From Planococcus chinensis (lineage in GTDB: Bacteria > Bacillota > Bacilli > Bacillales_A > Planococcaceae): a DNA stretch of 64,000 nucleotides. Position 1 is the first letter of the stretch. Each line of letters opens with the position of its first letter. A program made the position numbers and the translations under genes. The stretch spans positions 186,001 through 250,000 of the forward strand of contig NZ_JABWTK010000005.1 in NCBI RefSeq assembly GCF_020071995.1, in the 5' to 3' direction. This document shows positions 62,790 to 64,000 of this stretch, piece after piece. The notes beneath the pieces are model-generated. The model was not told the origin of the DNA. It did no database searches and was given only the letters and a program-made list of their open reading frames with translations.

Positions 62790-63569
62790 ATGAACATCGG
62801 AATCATCGGGACAGGCAATATTGCATCGTATTTACTGGAACAGATAAACCGCAAGCAACTGGCTAACGGAAGAGTCGCAGCCATTTTTGGGCGCAACCAG
62901 GAAGTGGGGCAGCGTCTTAGCGAAGAATTTGAAGCCGATTTTTACACCAATCTGAAAAGCTTTTTAGACTTGCCGCTCGATATTGTGGTGGAAGCAGCGA
63001 CGGTGGAAGCGGCCGGCATCTATGTGAAAGATGTAGTCGCAAGCAAGAAAGACCTCGTTGTCAGCAGCATTGGGGTCTTTAAAAATACCGCTTTTCTGGA
63101 AGAACTGACGGCTTTGGCGGAGTCCAGTGGCACACAAATTTTCTTGCCGTCGGGAGCGATTGGCGGACTGGACGTCTTGCAGTCGGCAAAAGCGGCCGGC
63201 GGCTTGGACCGGGTCCAGATCACGACACGGAAGTCTCCTGCATCACTCGGCATCGAAGCGGACGAAGCGCGCGTAATCTTCGACGGTTCGGCGTTTGAAG
63301 CTGTCGGGAAATTCCCGAAGAACATTAACGTCGCCCTGGTGCTCGCGATTGCCGGGATCGGCGTCGAGAAAACAAAAGTGCGTATCATCGTCGATCCGGA
63401 CATCGAACAGAATTCCCACACCATCGAAGCGGAAGGGGAATTTGGCCGGATGCAGCTGCAAGTTGAAAACAATCCGATGCCGAGCAATCCGAAGACGAGC
63501 CTGCTCGCTGCCTTGAGCATTCTGAGCGTGCTGCAGAATAAAGACCGGGCGCTTCGGATCGGGAATTGA
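62790..63569 (+). CDS. nadX: L-aspartate dehydrogenase (NadX-like)
   Basis: 259 aa. Seen: Rossmann GIIGTGNIA, VVEAAT, the conserved LPSGAIGGLD, KNINVALVLAIAG and a C-terminal NPMPSNPKTS, the aspartate dehydrogenase (DUF108) signature. Oxidises L-aspartate to iminoaspartate for NAD synthesis, or acts in aspartate degradation; no nadA/nadC neighbour is visible. GGAGGGCG precedes the ATG. Confidence 0.88.
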   Translation: MNIGIIGTGNIASYLLEQINRKQLANGRVAAIFGRNQEVGQRLSEEFEADFYTNLKSFLDLPLDIVVEAATVEAAGIYVKDVVASKKDLVVSSIGVFKNTAFLEELTALAESSGTQIFLPSGAIGGLDVLQSAKAAGGLDRVQITTRKSPASLGIEADEARVIFDGSAFEAVGKFPKNINVALVLAIAGIGVEKTKVRIIVDPDIEQNSHTIEAEGEFGRMQLQVENNPMPSNPKTSLLAALSILSVLQNKDRALRIGN

Positions 63570-63639
63570 GTTCTTATTTAAGGGATGGACGATCCACTTT
63601 TGGTGAATATGTTAATCTTAATATACTTGGTGAATAGCA

Positions 63640-63668
63640 GGCCGGCTTTCTTTGGAAAGCCGGCTTTT
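63640..63668. terminator. Terminator after nadX
   Basis: GCCGGCTTTC/GAAAGCCGGC stem with a short T run. Confidence 0.75.
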
Positions 63669-63850
63669 ATGGGCTGAAATTACTTAGTAGGCCGAAGTAT
63701 ATGGGGATCCCTGTATCTTTTGGTATAAAATTTTTTAGCTCTTACGTCCTCTAACATTACTTAAGAACTGAAAATTCTAAATATATTTACTATTATTTCT
63801 TTTATTGCTAAGCTATTTTTGGTAAAACTAATCAAACTTATGGGGAGTGG

Positions 63851-64000
63851 ATGTTTTTGAAGAGAAGATGGGCGAGTACGGTAGGAGTTTTGAGTTTATG
63901 TACAGCGTTGGCGATGCCGGTTTATGCGGCTGAACCCGCCGCAAAAACGACGGAGCATCACCATGACAACAGCATTTCCGGATTTATCGATTATCAGGAA
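63851..64000 (+). CDS. Secreted protein, N-terminus only (cut by window edge)
   Basis: At least 50 codons, open to the last base. Signal peptide: KRR, hydrophobic TVGVLSLCTALAMPV, likely cleavage after VYA before AEP. His-rich EHHHD follows. TTG 63857 is better spaced from GGGGAG than ATG 63851. Family not determinable. Confidence 0.65.
   Translation, partial: MFLKRRWASTVGVLSLCTALAMPVYAAEPAAKTTEHHHDNSISGFIDYQE

Overview
The window looks like chromosome of a low-to-moderate G+C Gram-positive bacterium. The best guess is Planococcaceae (Planococcus-like): strong AGGAGG-type ribosome binding sites, a GlcT/PtsG pair with an antiterminator target, a YfkAB-type radical SAM protein, a SpxH/FrnE-like DsbA protein, a CcpA-type cre site and many compact intrinsic terminators. 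The genus is inference. No rRNA, tRNA or CRISPR array was seen.

Region 1 (1-19.6 kb) is an anti-phage defence island. It is clearly more AT-rich than the rest, apart from a G+C-richer insert at 3.2-6.9 kb. In order it holds a SIR2-like protein, a decayed stretch, an FRG-domain protein, a SWIM zinc-finger protein, a PD-(D/E)XK nuclease with a duplicated C-terminal domain, a complete retron, a four-gene type I Zorya operon (zorA-zorB-zorC-zorD), a DUF2325 protein with its own promoter region, and a NERD-nuclease/UvrD-like helicase fusion. The retron comprises a promoter, an msr-msd RNA with 12-bp a1/a2 arms, a YADD/VTG reverse transcriptase and a 61-aa two-helix membrane protein. A headless gene remnant and a diverged ~100-bp repeat mark the right edge.

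Region 2 (19.6-41.5 kb) is ordinary chromosome. It carries YfkAB, DUF4126, a UvrA paralogue, an LLM flavin oxidoreductase, a membrane-tethered ββα-metal nuclease with an Excalibur-like end, an ArAE-type membrane protein, a peptidoglycan-binding protein, a vWA protein, a DinB/BstA-like protein and several oxidoreductases. One aldo/keto reductase appears to have lost its active-site segment. The region ends with ptsG-glcT, whose RNA leader carries a RAT overlapping a terminator.

Region 3 (41.9-57.5 kb) is rich in redox and detoxification genes: an OYE-type enzyme, two aldo/keto or alcohol dehydrogenase types, two SDRs, an aldehyde dehydrogenase, YdhR and DsbA-like proteins, a rifampin ADP-ribosyltransferase (Arr), a dicarboxylate/amino-acid symporter, YitT and DUF2207 membrane proteins, and two TetR-type regulators. 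Each TetR gene is divergent from an oxidoreductase gene, and both are preceded by similar CGACA/TGTCG inverted repeats.

Region 4 (57.5-64 kb) holds a CitA/DcuS-type two-component system followed by a 2-hydroxycarboxylate transporter with a cre site, which together look like a citrate/malate uptake module. Two small uncharacterised genes, an L-aspartate dehydrogenase (NadX-like) and the start of a secreted protein cut by the window edge follow.

The most notable system is the retron at 7.04-8.69 kb, next to the Zorya operon and the adjoining DUF2325 gene.
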